Numbered from the stretch's first letter, positions 1 through 7,447 are shown. The stretch: 64,000 nt of DNA from Falcatimonas sp. MSJ-15 (GCF_018918265.1 NZ_JAHLQC010000007.1:124001-188000), one strand, 5' to 3'. Notes: a model not told the origin generated them from the sequence alone. Numbers and translations: made by a program.

Positions 1-1215
1 TCACAAACATTAACAGGGTACTTGTATACACCTGTTAGAAATGTAAGTGCATATCATCCATATATGTACAGACATTATAGGGATACTACTGACTTAACCA
101 AATTAATTATAGAGTATGGTTATTTAGATAGTGATTGCGTTTTTCATGTAACTGCTTCATCAGTGATTGAAAACGCACATGCGTCATCGTCAGGCGGTTA
201 TATTACACCTAAACTGTATAAACTTTATGGTAATTATTATGTTTACACATATTCAAAAACAACAGCTGTGTTTGAAGTTATGATATTACAGGAAAATACA
301 TCAACACATACATTTACAGCAGTATCGACATTAACTGAACTATCACGATACAACTATGAATCATACGGAAGTTCCACGTTACTGAGTGCAAGTTATGTAA
401 GTTATACATCTAATGTGTTAACATTTGTATTACAAGTCTTATGTACAACAAGTTCATCATTTTTATATTATTATCAATACACATTCACTTACAATACATC
501 AACCAAAGTACTTGCATGGTCTTCAGTAGCAACAGATACTAAAGATACCAGTAGTAGTACATATGTCTCATCGTATACTGATTTTGACGGTACATTATAT
601 AATGTCGTATGGAATGCAAGTAACTGTTCATTACATGTTATGAAGGGGTCTGGTGGTACGCATCATAATAATTTAATAACACTTACATCCTCAGGTAGTA
701 ATGCACCTAGTTTAAGTATGAAATCAAGATTTATGAATGGCTTTTTATATGCATATACGACTTCATCGAGAAGTTATTTTTCGGCCGGTGGATTTTCATA
801 TACCGCAGGTGGTTCAGCACCGGTTATGTATCCATATAGCACGGATGCTGCAATAAACACATCGACGGCAGGTACCAATAATCGTTATGAAGCGAGAATG
901 TCAAGTAGTTCTACAGTTCTAACTAATTTTAAATCACCACCTTATAATTCAATACAACCCGGTTATGATTATACTGTTAAAACTGCTCCAACGAGTATGA
1001 TTGGTAAAAATATTATATTGGCGATTGCAAATGATCCGTCATGCTCTAAATACAGAATAATAGCATTTGATAATAACACTAATGTTATTTATAAGAGTGG
1101 ATTAAATACTGGTGTTCAGGTATCGCAAGTTGGACACACTACTGCAGGTGGTTCTGTCGGTATATTAAAGAGTGCTGCGAGTGCTAATAGTAATGCAAAA
1201 GTAGATTTTATATAG
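1..1215 (+). CDS. Phage tail / receptor-binding-like structural protein (5' truncated by window)
   Basis: The reading frame is open from base 1, so the true start lies upstream of the window and at least 404 residues are visible. The protein is rich in Ser, Thr and Tyr, has almost no charged helices, and reads as long beta-strand repeats, as in tail-fibre or minor structural proteins. I recognise no catalytic motif. It is followed 15 bases later by another tail gene and then by an XkdX-like gene, an XhlA-like gene, holin and amidase, the usual order at the end of a siphophage late operon. The tail role comes mainly from this context. The exact subtype (fibre, baseplate or receptor-binding) is not certain. 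Confidence 0.6.
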   Translation, partial: SQTLTGYLYTPVRNVSAYHPYMYRHYRDTTDLTKLIIEYGYLDSDCVFHVTASSVIENAHASSSGGYITPKLYKLYGNYYVYTYSKTTAVFEVMILQENTSTHTFTAVSTLTELSRYNYESYGSSTLLSASYVSYTSNVLTFVLQVLCTTSSSFLYYYQYTFTYNTSTKVLAWSSVATDTKDTSSSTYVSSYTDFDGTLYNVVWNASNCSLHVMKGSGGTHHNNLITLTSSGSNAPSLSMKSRFMNGFLYAYTTSSRSYFSAGGFSYTAGGSAPVMYPYSTDAAINTSTAGTNNRYEARMSSSSTVLTNFKSPPYNSIQPGYDYTVKTAPTSMIGKNIILAIANDPSCSKYRIIAFDNNTNVIYKSGLNTGVQVSQVGHTTAGGSVGILKSAASANSNAKVDFI

Positions 1216-1230
1216 AGGAGTGATGTAAAA

Positions 1231-1569
1231 ATGTTTTTAATAACAAATGGAAATGATGTGATTTATTATATTACATCAAGTTGTAACAAGGAATCAGATG
1301 GCAGTTATATAATTGATAATGGTATATTAAGAGTATTAGTACCGGAGAGTTTTATAGTGCATGAAGTGGATTCGCTGAAGGATGACATTGAGCCATACAA
1401 GCACTGTTACAGTGAGTCTAAAGGATTCTATGCAAATTCAGATTATGTAGAGCCTGTACCAGAGCCTACTATGGCAGATTTACAGGAACAGATAGCAGAG
1501 CTATCGGCAAACTTAGACTATATGTCAATGGTTGCTAGTGTAGATTTACCAAACAGTGAGGAGGAATAG
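1231..1569 (+). CDS. Small phage tail-associated protein
   Basis: This 112-residue protein starts at an ATG behind GAGGAGTGATG. The N-terminal half looks beta-rich, and the C-terminal part (about residues 75-112) has a short helical stretch (MADLQEQIAELSANLDY) of coiled-coil type ending in an acidic tail. Small proteins of this kind sit between the tail fibre and XkdX genes in many Firmicute phages. I cannot assign a precise family, and the role as a tail accessory is inferred from position. Confidence 0.5.
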   Translation: MFLITNGNDVIYYITSSCNKESDGSYIIDNGILRVLVPESFIVHEVDSLKDDIEPYKHCYSESKGFYANSDYVEPVPEPTMADLQEQIAELSANLDYMSMVASVDLPNSEEE

Positions 1570-1571
1570 AC

Positions 1572-1712
1572 ATGAGTAAAAAGTACAATAAAGTGAAAAA
1601 TTACTATGACAAAGGTTATTGGAATAAAAAGATGGTGTATAACGCAGTGGGTCGCTGGATTACAGCTGACGAATACAAAGAGATTACAGGTGAAGAATAC
1701 ACAAGTAAATAA
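1572..1712 (+). CDS. XkdX-like phage protein
   Basis: This 46-residue ORF begins MSKKYNKVKNYYDKGYWNKK and ends ITGEEYTSK. The pattern of a basic/aromatic start (YYDKGYW), a central W-I-T-A-D-E-Y and a terminal I-T-G-E-x-Y is that of the XkdX family encoded in PBSX-like late operons. It starts 2 bases after the previous gene ends, behind the SD-like sequence GAGGAATAG. Its function is unknown in any phage. A hairpin with a T tract follows directly. Confidence 0.7.
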   Translation: MSKKYNKVKNYYDKGYWNKKMVYNAVGRWITADEYKEITGEEYTSK

Positions 1713-1715
1713 TGT

Positions 1716-1748
1716 AAAAAAGGGTGGCATAAACATGTCACCTTTTTT
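1716..1748 (+). terminator. Hairpin terminator inside the late operon
   Basis: AAAAAAGGGTG pairs with CACCTTTTTT across a 12-base loop, and the right arm doubles as the T tract. It separates the tail genes from the lysis cassette, which may therefore be tuned separately or rely on readthrough. Confidence 0.65.
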
Positions 1749-1772
1749 AATAAAATTAAGGGAGATGTGAGG

Positions 1773-2030
1773 ATGGAAACTATCATATCATCAGCAATAA
1801 CAGGTGGACTTGCGTTAGTTGGTATTATATTAACCAATTTATCAAGTAACAAAAAAATTGAGCAACAACTCGACAAAGCACAGGCAGTAACTGATTGTAA
1901 AATTGACACATTAACAAGAGAAGTTCGTGAACATAACAATTTTGCGAAACGAATGCCTGTTGTTGAGGAGCAGATTAAAGTAATTAATCACAGAATATCA
2001 GATTTGGAGGTAAAAATTAATGACAGATAA
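1773..2030 (+). CDS. XhlA-like / holin-associated membrane protein
   Basis: The ATG at 1773 is preferred over a GTG at 1767 because AAGGGAG lies about 9 bases upstream. The protein has 85 residues. One hydrophobic segment near the N-terminus (about residues 4-22, ISSAITGGLALVGIILTNL) is followed by a coiled-coil region with heptad-like spacing to the end. This is the layout of the XhlA/hemolysin-type proteins that accompany holins in PBSX-like lysis cassettes. It overlaps the holin start by 11 bases, indicating translational coupling. Its part in lysis is inferred from family and position. Confidence 0.65.
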   Translation: METIISSAITGGLALVGIILTNLSSNKKIEQQLDKAQAVTDCKIDTLTREVREHNNFAKRMPVVEEQIKVINHRISDLEVKINDR

Positions 2031-2226
2031 GCAGATTAAATGGTTAAAAGCTGCAGGTATAAGAGCAGTTAAGACAGTAGCTCAGACAGCAGTAGCCACA
2101 ATAGGTACAAGTGTAGCTATGTCAACAGTAGATTGGAGAATGGTATTAAGTGCATCTCTCCTATCAGGTATTTTATCGGTCCTTACATCAGTAGCAGGAC
2201 TTCCAGAAGTAAAAGAAGGTGAATAA
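2020..2226 (+). CDS. Phage holin
   Basis: The 68-residue protein starts MTDKQIKWLKAAGIRAVKTV and carries two hydrophobic stretches (about residues 20-35 and 41-60) split by the polar turn S-T-V-D-W-R. Length, basic amphipathic N-terminus and position between an XhlA-like protein and an amidase fit an r1t/LLH-type phage holin, which forms membrane lesions that release the endolysin. The stop codon is one base before the amidase ATG. Confidence 0.75.
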   Translation: MTDKQIKWLKAAGIRAVKTVAQTAVATIGTSVAMSTVDWRMVLSASLLSGILSVLTSVAGLPEVKEGE

Positions 2227-2227
2227 T

Positions 2228-3013
2228 ATGGTAATTAATGTACACGCAGGTCATAATGTCAATGGTGGAGCAGTAGGATATGTGAGTGAGTCAGTAGAAG
2301 ACAGACACATTAAAGATGCTGTAATTAAATATTTAAGACAAAACGGACACACTGTATATGATTGTACTGTTGATAATGCAGGCAGTCAAAACGCAAATCT
2401 AACTCAGATTGTTGCTAAGTGTAATGCACATCACGTTGATTTAGATGTCAGCATACATCTTAACGCTGGTGCGGCTGATAAAGATGAACACACGACAGGT
2501 ACAGAAGTATATATCTACAATCCATTTGATGTAACTAATGCGATTGCTAACAGAATATGCAAGAAAATCGAAGCACTTGGATATTGTAACAGAGGTGTTA
2601 AAGTCAATAGGTCGCTGTATGTTTTAAGAAAAACAAAAGCACCAGCTTTATTGATTGAATGTTTTTTCGTAGACGATGAGAATGATGTTGATGTATATAA
2701 AAGAACAGGTGCTGACACATTCGGAAAGACGATTGCAGAGGCTATTGTTAATAAGACGATAACTTCACAGACTACAAATAAAAAACCGTTAGAAGTGGCA
2801 AATACAAAGTCAGACGGTAATAATACATTTATGGTAAAAGTAATTGTTGATGCACTTAACATCAGACGAGGACCAAGTATTAATAATTCTATTGTTGGAT
2901 GCATTACCGATAAGGGGGCATATACAATAGTCGATACTAATGGTTCATGGGGAAGACTTAAATCAGGTGCAGGATGGATTAATACATCATCAGCATATTG
3001 TAAGAGAATATAA
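2228..3013 (+). CDS. Phage endolysin: N-acetylmuramoyl-L-alanine amidase with SH3 domain
   Basis: I take the ATG at 2228 (261 residues, MVINVHAGHN), which has AGAAGGTGA just upstream. Residues 1 to about 175 are an Amidase_3 zinc amidase. The first zinc ligand is in NVHAGHN, the second His is in SIHLNAGA, and the catalytic Glu is in LLIECFFVDDENDV. Residues about 200-261 form a bacterial SH3 wall-binding domain (VDALNIRRGPSINNSIVG and GSWGRLKSGAGWI). No signal peptide is present, as expected for a holin-dependent endolysin. It cleaves the MurNAc-L-Ala bond at lysis, and is followed by a strong terminator. Confidence 0.92.
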   Translation: MVINVHAGHNVNGGAVGYVSESVEDRHIKDAVIKYLRQNGHTVYDCTVDNAGSQNANLTQIVAKCNAHHVDLDVSIHLNAGAADKDEHTTGTEVYIYNPFDVTNAIANRICKKIEALGYCNRGVKVNRSLYVLRKTKAPALLIECFFVDDENDVDVYKRTGADTFGKTIAEAIVNKTITSQTTNKKPLEVANTKSDGNNTFMVKVIVDALNIRRGPSINNSIVGCITDKGAYTIVDTNGSWGRLKSGAGWINTSSAYCKRI

Positions 3014-3018
3014 GTAAT

Positions 3019-3055
3019 AAAAAGAGAGTCGGTGAAATATTCCGACTCTTTTTTT
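3019..3055 (+). terminator. Rho-independent terminator after the endolysin
   Basis: AAAGAGAGTCGG pairs with CCGACTCTTTT around a short AT-rich loop and is followed by seven Ts. It ends the phage late transcript. Confidence 0.88.
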
Positions 3056-3057
3056 AT

Positions 3058-3085
3058 TTGACATATAACGCACTTATGATAAAAT
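3058..3085 (+). promoter_or_regulatory. Promoter with embedded operator for the RHH gene
   Basis: TTGACA (3058-3063) and TAAAAT (3080-3085) are spaced by 16 bases. The motif ATAACGCACTTAT (3065-3077) lies exactly in the spacer. The same motif recurs at 3317-3329 and, with one change, at 3341-3353 inside the next promoter, so it is a likely operator. Confidence 0.6.
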
Positions 3086-3119
3086 ATAAATATATAATAA
3101 TCGATTGGTGAGGTGTGTA

Positions 3120-3320
3120 ATGATGGTAGATTTAAAGACAACAGAGGCACAGAGAAAAGCTGTAAGAACGTATGAAAAGAATAACTATAGATTGAATATA
3201 GTTTTTCCAAAAGGGACAAAAGAAAGAATAGAAAGACTAAATTTAGGAAAGACTAATTCGGCATTTATAAGAGATGCAGTATTGAGCAAACTGGATGAAT
3301 TAGAAAAAATATCAAAATAA
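3120..3320 (+). CDS. Ribbon-helix-helix-type DNA-binding protein
   Basis: This 66-residue protein starts at ATG 3120 behind GTGAGGTG. After a polar N-terminus, residues about 28-60 read as a ribbon-helix-helix: a short strand (YRLNIVFPKG) followed by two helices with the turn LGKTNSAFIRDAVLSKL. Arc/CopG-like proteins of this size are usually autorepressors or antitoxins. The gene sits between a promoter carrying a motif copy and a second promoter carrying two more copies, which supports autoregulation and control of the downstream toxin pair. It could also be the antitoxin of a partner lost from the locus. Confidence 0.65.
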   Translation: MMVDLKTTEAQRKAVRTYEKNNYRLNIVFPKGTKERIERLNLGKTNSAFIRDAVLSKLDELEKISK

Positions 3321-3332
3321 CGCACTTATATC

Positions 3333-3361
3333 TTGACTATATAACGCACATATATTATACT
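3333..3361 (+). promoter_or_regulatory. Promoter for the RelE-type toxin pair, with operator
   Basis: TTGACT (3333-3338) and TATACT (3356-3361) are spaced by 17 bases. The spacer contains ATAACGCACATAT (3341-3353), and a further copy of the motif lies just upstream at 3317-3329, so binding there would block the promoter. Confidence 0.6.
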
Positions 3362-3395
3362 GTTGTTATAATCATTAAGAAATGGGGGTAAAAAG

Positions 3396-3644
3396 ATGAT
3401 AATTAAATATAGCAACAGTGCAAAAAAGTATATTGAATCATTAGATTCAAAAACAAAGAGAAGAATAAAACAGGCGATTGATGGATTACCGAATGGAGAT
3501 GTAAAAGTGCTTAAAGGATATGACGATAAGCGTAAGAGATTGAGAGTTGGTAAGTACAGGATAATATATAATTATATTACTGAGAGAGAAGTTGAAATAT
3601 TATATATTATGGATGTTGATTCAAGAGGAGACATATATAAGTAA
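3396..3644 (+). CDS. RelE/ParE-family toxin
   Basis: The 82-residue protein starts at ATG 3396 behind GGGGG. It follows the RelE plan: a helix-rich N-terminus (YSNSAKKYIESLDSKTKRRI), the segment GDVKVLKGYDDKRKRLRVGKYRIIYNY, and the closing strand VEILYIMDVDSRGDIYK. The core LRVGKYRIIY and the terminal R-G-D-I-Y are typical of RelE mRNA interferases. The toxin precedes its antitoxin here (HigBA-like order). Whether it still acts as a ribonuclease or binds gyrase (ParE-like) cannot be told from sequence alone. Confidence 0.85.
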   Translation: MIIKYSNSAKKYIESLDSKTKRRIKQAIDGLPNGDVKVLKGYDDKRKRLRVGKYRIIYNYITEREVEILYIMDVDSRGDIYK

Positions 3645-3668
3645 TTTTGACGAAAAGGAGTGATAAAC

Positions 3669-3881
3669 ATGAATGCAACAGTAGAAAAAGCAAGAGATTT
3701 ATTAGAAGTGTTACCAGATGATGAACAGAAATTTGCATTAGAATTCATTAAGAAACTTGTTCTTGCATGGGACCCTGATTATACAAAGGTTACAAAAAGT
3801 GAAGCAGAAAGATTAGACAGAGCTATGGAAGAATTTAAAAATGGAGAAGTAGTAGATAGCGAAGATATCAATTGGGATTAA
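3669..3881 (+). CDS. Antitoxin of the RelE-type pair
   Basis: The start is ATG 3669, 8 bases after AAAGGAG, giving 70 residues. The N-terminal half (MNATVEKARDLLEVLPDDEQ) is helical, and the acidic C-terminal half (SEAERLDRAMEEFKNGEVV) would wrap around a basic toxin, as in DUF2281/RelB-like antitoxins. It starts 24 bases after the toxin stop and ends before a strong terminator, so the two genes form one unit. Confidence 0.75.
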   Translation: MNATVEKARDLLEVLPDDEQKFALEFIKKLVLAWDPDYTKVTKSEAERLDRAMEEFKNGEVVDSEDINWD

Positions 3882-3891
3882 AAGAGATGAA

Positions 3892-3930
3892 CAAAAAGAG
3901 AGCTGGAATAATTTACCAACTCTCTTTTTG
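3892..3930 (+). terminator. Terminator after the toxin-antitoxin pair
   Basis: CAAAAAGAGAG pairs with CTCTCTTTTTG across a loop that itself contains CTGG/CCAA pairing. The right arm supplies the T tract. Confidence 0.85.
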
Positions 3931-4284
3931 CGTATGTGCTACCAACTATATCTAAGGAGACCTAAAATGTAAGCAAAGAAGAAAAATAAAGAATACTTAC
4001 ATTAATATAATAAATCCATTTATTGAAAAAAGTCACAAAGAGTGGTAAAATTTGAAAAAAGATATACCGATATTAAATAAATAATATTATAAGTCAAAAT
4101 AAAGGTATATGACACACGTATGACACACAAAAGGCATAGAACCCTTGAAAATCAAAGATTGCTGTTTCTATCGAGGAAGCCGCTAAAGCTGGTAAATTCT
4201 AATTAAAAAATACGGAAAGCCTTGAAATATCAATGTTTCAAGGCTTTTTTTTAGAAGCTTGTAAGGATACGAGAGGGTAAAAGT
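3931..4284. other. Non-coding scar: relic leader, gene 3' end and terminator
   Basis: No intact gene is present. Bases 3944-3960 match the 17 bases just upstream of the hicB gene at 7921 (7897-7913), but here the start codon is followed at once by a stop (ATGTAA at 3968), so this is a relic leader. Bases 4111-4130 hold GACACACGTATGACACACAA. From 4148 an open frame reads KSKIAVSIEEAAKAGKF and stops at TAA 4199-4201. It looks like the tail of a real protein with its own terminator and no body, as left when a prophage inserts into a gene's 3' end. Confidence 0.45.
4216..4252 (+). terminator. Terminator of the truncated gene tail
   Basis: AAAGCCTTGAAA pairs perfectly with TTTCAAGGCTTT around an 8-base loop and is followed by Ts. 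The right arm and loop (4228-4250) recur at 6622-6644 without the left arm. Confidence 0.88.
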
Positions 4285-4533
4285 ATGAAAGTTAAAGACG
4301 CGTATAATATTATAAAAGCAAAGAATAATAGTGATAAAGAGTTAGTGGAATGTCTTGAATTTGACGGCTTTTTTGCTTTCGCATTTGCTGAAAAAAGTAA
4401 AATCAATGAAACTGTAGGTGGTGGATATGATACTGTAGACAAGAAAAGCGGTCAGATATCGGTATTCAATCCAACCGAGAATTTAGAATTATTCATAAGC
4501 GCTAAAAAAATACCTGTACCAAACATAATTTAG
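4285..4533 (+). CDS. Small hypothetical protein, immunity-like
   Basis: This 82-residue protein starts at ATG 4285 behind GAGAGGG. It has a predicted helical N-terminus (VKDAYNIIKAKN), a central FDGFFAFAFAEK stretch and the C-terminal segment GGGYDTVDKKSGQISVFNPT followed by SAKKIPV. I have no firm family assignment. Its size, acidic/aromatic mix and setting beside phage-head toxin fusions resemble small immunity proteins, but no direct evidence ties it to a toxin. A hairpin terminator follows (4585-4613). Confidence 0.5.
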   Translation: MKVKDAYNIIKAKNNSDKELVECLEFDGFFAFAFAEKSKINETVGGGYDTVDKKSGQISVFNPTENLELFISAKKIPVPNII

Positions 4534-4584
4534 AAGTAAATGGTACAAGATTATAATTCATACAACTTAATACTATTACAATTC

Positions 4585-4613
4585 AGACCATGATAAAAAC
4601 ATGGTCTTTTTTA
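4585..4613 (+). terminator. Hairpin terminator, copy 1
   Basis: AGACCAT and ATGGTCT enclose GATAAAAAC and are followed by six Ts. The same 29 bases recur exactly at 6525-6553. Confidence 0.85.
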
Positions 4614-4709
4614 TTGTCCGATGGCATGTGATGACGATTAAAAGCATCAGCCAAATATACATTTAAAGTGGGTGAGACATTTAAAATCACAATAAGGGAG
4701 AGATTATAT

Positions 4710-6274
4710 ATGGATTTTTTAAAAGAATTACTTGGTGATGAGCTATTTGCAACAGTTCAAAAAAAGATTGAGGAACATAACGCAGATGAGAAAAAAGTAC
4801 TAAAAGAACTTGATAAAGTCTATGCAGAAGCACTTACAGAGATAGATGATAAAATATTACAGCTGTTGGCAAGAGACGATGGTAATATGCAAAATGTCAT
4901 CTATCAGGTGGAATATCAGAAAGCATTAAAACAGCAGATTGAGAGTGCGATTGATACGCTCCACTCAAAAGAGTTTACATCAGTCAGCGAATATCTGACA
5001 GACTGTTATAATACAGGATTCATAGGTACCATGTATAATCTGCATGGTCAGGATATACCACTTATGATATCAATTGACCAGGAGCAGGTGGTACAGGCAA
5101 CAACCAAAGATACGAAACTATCCGAATTGCTGTATAACAGACTTGGTAAAGAATTAAAACACTTAAGAAGCAGATAGCATCCGAATTATCAGTCGGAATA
5201 GCAACAGCACAAACATATGCTGATATCCACCGTAACATTGCAACAGTCGCAGGAATAAATAAAAATAAGGCGATGCGAATTGCAAGAACAGAAGGTCACA
5301 GAATACAACAGACTGCTGCCGTAAATGCATGCAATAAGGCTGTTGAAAAAGGTGCTGATATAGTAAAACAGTGGTCAGCAGCATTGGATGGAAGAACACG
5401 AGACAGTCACAGATGAGTAGATGGTGAGATAAGGGAACTTGATAAACCATTCAGTAATGGGCTTATGTATCCCGGTGATCCAAATGGTCCTGCTGCTGAA
5501 GTTGTAAACTGTCGATGTACAATCTCACAGAGAGCTAAGTGGCGACTTGATAATGAAGAACTTGAAAGACTTAAAGTACGAGCCGGATATTTTGGACTTG
5601 ACAAAACAGAGAATTTTAACGATTATAAGAGTAAGTATTTAAAATTCAACACTAAGATTTTGAAATCACCATCAATCGGTAATGTCAAGATAGAGCAGGT
5701 AAGAGAAGAATTCAGAAAAATTCTTAGTAATTCGAAAGGTGCAGATTTACATGTAACAAAAATGGGAATGTATGCTGATTATACAGATTATATTGAAGAT
5801 GTAAAATTAGATGCACCATTTGCATATGATAGTAATGCTGATGTAATACGATATAATCCAAAAGCCAGCAGATTCAGTGAGTATGATTTGAATTATGTTC
5901 AGACCCATGAGTTGTCTCATAGGATGGATTGTAACGAATATGAAAGCTATAAAAATTCGAAATTTCTAAAAGCAATAGATGGATGCAGTGAAAGGGTACT
6001 TGAGAATAAATCTGAAATTCAGCAATGGTTTGATGAAGGGGGAAAATATGAAAATAGCTTTGCTATATGTGATATTATAAACGCCTTAAGCAAGGGTGAG
6101 ATAAAAACTGGAATAGGACACCCCGATAGTTATTGGAAAGAGAGTATTGACAATATACCGTTGGAAGTGTTTGCTGATATCAGTAGTATTGATGTATTAG
6201 ACGATAAATCAAAGGTTGAATTCGAATCATTATTGAAAGAATTATATGAATCATATATGGAGATGGTAGAATGA
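4710..6274 (+). pseudogene. Phage minor head protein (SPP1 gp7/Mu F-like) with metallopeptidase-like C-terminus; frameshift and nonsense mutation
   Basis: The reading starts at ATG 4710 (AAGGGAG upstream). Its first residues (MDFLKELLGDELF) look like a phage scaffold N-terminus. A helical minor-head region follows, shifts frame near 5160, continues as KKQIASELSVGIATAQTYAD with RIARTEGHR and DGRTRDSHR, hits TGA at 5414, and resumes as VDGEI...MYPGDPNGP...VVNCRCT, the conserved end of the Mu F/gp7 head-morphogenesis domain. Residues after this form a separate domain with the zinc-protease motif THELSHRMD and a downstream EVFADISS that could hold the third ligand. Such C-terminal fusions act as toxin domains in phage-borne polymorphic systems. 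The two lesions make full-length expression unlikely. The part from 5465 is open for 269 codons and could still be made if reinitiated. Confidence 0.75.
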
Positions 6275-6516
6275 ATTTAATTCAAAGACTTAATAGAGAC
6301 GAGGAAATAAAGGAACTAAAGGCGATTTATAAAAAAAAGTATGGCAAACCTGCCTCGCCTTATTGTATTGATATTGACGGTGGGATTGAAAAATATAAGC
6401 AGAGACTCCGAGAAATGATTGACGGAACATATGTGTATAAGGAATCACAATGGGTTGAATATTTTAGGAGACAAAGAGAAAAAGAGGCTGCATTAAAGGA
6501 AAAAGAGAACAAATAA
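6271..6516 (+). CDS. Small protein overlapping the metallopeptidase-like domain; candidate immunity protein
   Basis: The 81-residue ORF starts at ATG 6271, overlapping the upstream stop by 4 bases (ATGA), so translation is coupled. It is mostly charged and helical (NLIQRLNRDEEIKELKAIYK at the start, a Lys/Glu-rich tail at the end) with a middle segment PASPYCIDIDGG. I do not recognise the family. A small gene coupled directly behind a toxin-like domain is the expected place for an immunity protein, so that is the working guess. A terminator follows. Confidence 0.5.
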   Translation: MNLIQRLNRDEEIKELKAIYKKKYGKPASPYCIDIDGGIEKYKQRLREMIDGTYVYKESQWVEYFRRQREKEAALKEKENK

Positions 6517-6524
6517 TAATACTT

Positions 6525-6553
6525 AGACCATGATAAAAACATGGTCTTTTTTA
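6525..6553 (+). terminator. Hairpin terminator, copy 2
   Basis: Identical over 29 bases to the terminator at 4585-4613. Each copy closes a small-gene unit, suggesting that the units were copied or shuffled as cassettes. Confidence 0.85.
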
Positions 6554-6701
6554 ATACCAGGAGTTGATGAACTTGGGGTTATACATCAGAAAGTCACAGC
6601 AAAAAGATGAGTGTCTTTTTTTATCAATGTTTCAAGGCTTTTTTGTGTCCTGAAAATCAAGCAAAAATTGTGTAAAATAGGTCAATTTTTAAGAGGTATG
6701 A

Positions 6702-7277
6702 CACACAAGAAAATTAGTAAAAAAGCCACTTTCCAATGGAAAATGGTTGATGGTTGGTGCGCTGAATACAAGGAGCTTGACGGGAAAGTATCTAAAACGA
6801 CAGATGTGCAGGTTGGAGTAAACTTTCCTCCAATGCATCCTTGGTGTAGGTCTGTAACGATTGCAAATATAGATGATGATACCCTAAAGACACTTGACAG
6901 ACGAGCGGGGAAAGAGAAAGTTCTTGCGAATATGACTTATTATTTTGTATATTAATTCAGGAATATTGAATACCGATAAATTAATTGAATTACAAAGAAA
7001 AATGACTTGTCCAAATAATCCAATGAGTACATATGTGCATGAGCTTATTTATTGGAGAGATGCACAGGAATATAAAAAATACAACACATTGGATAATCAA
7101 GGCGAATACTTAAAAAGTTTGAGAAAAAAGAGTAAAAAAAGGCTTGATAAATTGAAAAAGCAAGGGTATGATATAGCAAAGATAAGTGATTATGCTTTAG
7201 AAGCATATAATATAGGCAAATATAATGAAACTTGGACAGAGTATAGGACACAAAAAATATTAAGGGAGAGTGAATAA
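6702..7277 (+). pseudogene. Fragment of a phage minor capsid protein fused to a second toxin-like domain; frameshifted
   Basis: From about 6750 the frame reads VDGWCAEYKELDGKVSK and GVNFPPMHPWCRSVTIA, the conserved Cys/His C-terminus of phage minor capsid (Mu F/minor capsid 2-type) proteins. The body of that protein is missing, and bases 6622-6644 carry terminator sequence copied from 4228-4250. The frame breaks near 6945. The continuation (to 7277) reads NSGILNTDKLIELQRKM, STYVHELIYWRDAQEY and a basic stretch KSLRKKSKKRLDKLKK. HELIY resembles an HExxH metal site whose second His is Tyr. The gene is a broken remnant. The toxin reading is inferred from its architecture. Confidence 0.6.
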
Positions 7278-7279
7278 TA

Positions 7280-7447
7280 ATGACATTACCAATTTTACCA
7301 GAAGTAAGTGAGTTATTAGATAAAGTTCATCCATATTTAAATGAAAAACATGAATTGCCTGAAGATGCACCAGAAGAGATAAAGGCTGCATTAGAAGAAG
7401 CAAGAAGATTATCAAGGGAACAGGAAGAATTTGAGCTAAGCTTATAA
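7280..7447 (+). CDS. Tiny acidic protein, copy 1 (paralogue at 9731)
   Basis: The 55-residue protein begins MTLPILPEVSELLDKVHPYL and contains NEKHELPEDAPEEIKAALEE. It starts 2 bases after the toxin-like fragment's stop, with GGGAGAG upstream. A near-identical copy lies at 9731-9898 without any toxin in front of it. The family is unknown to me. Its place directly after a toxin-like domain and its presence as a spare copy are what is seen for immunity genes in polymorphic-toxin arrays, but this is inference. A terminator follows at 7493. Confidence 0.6.
   Translation: MTLPILPEVSELLDKVHPYLNEKHELPEDAPEEIKAALEEARRLSREQEEFELSL

Noticed and set aside
2515..3219. A 234-residue minus-strand ORF
   Set aside because: It lies opposite the endolysin and RHH genes, has no ribosome site and is a shadow of their codon pattern.
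6611..6701. A coding start at 6611 for the minor capsid fragment
   Set aside because: This part is duplicated terminator sequence; similarity to the capsid family begins only near 6750.
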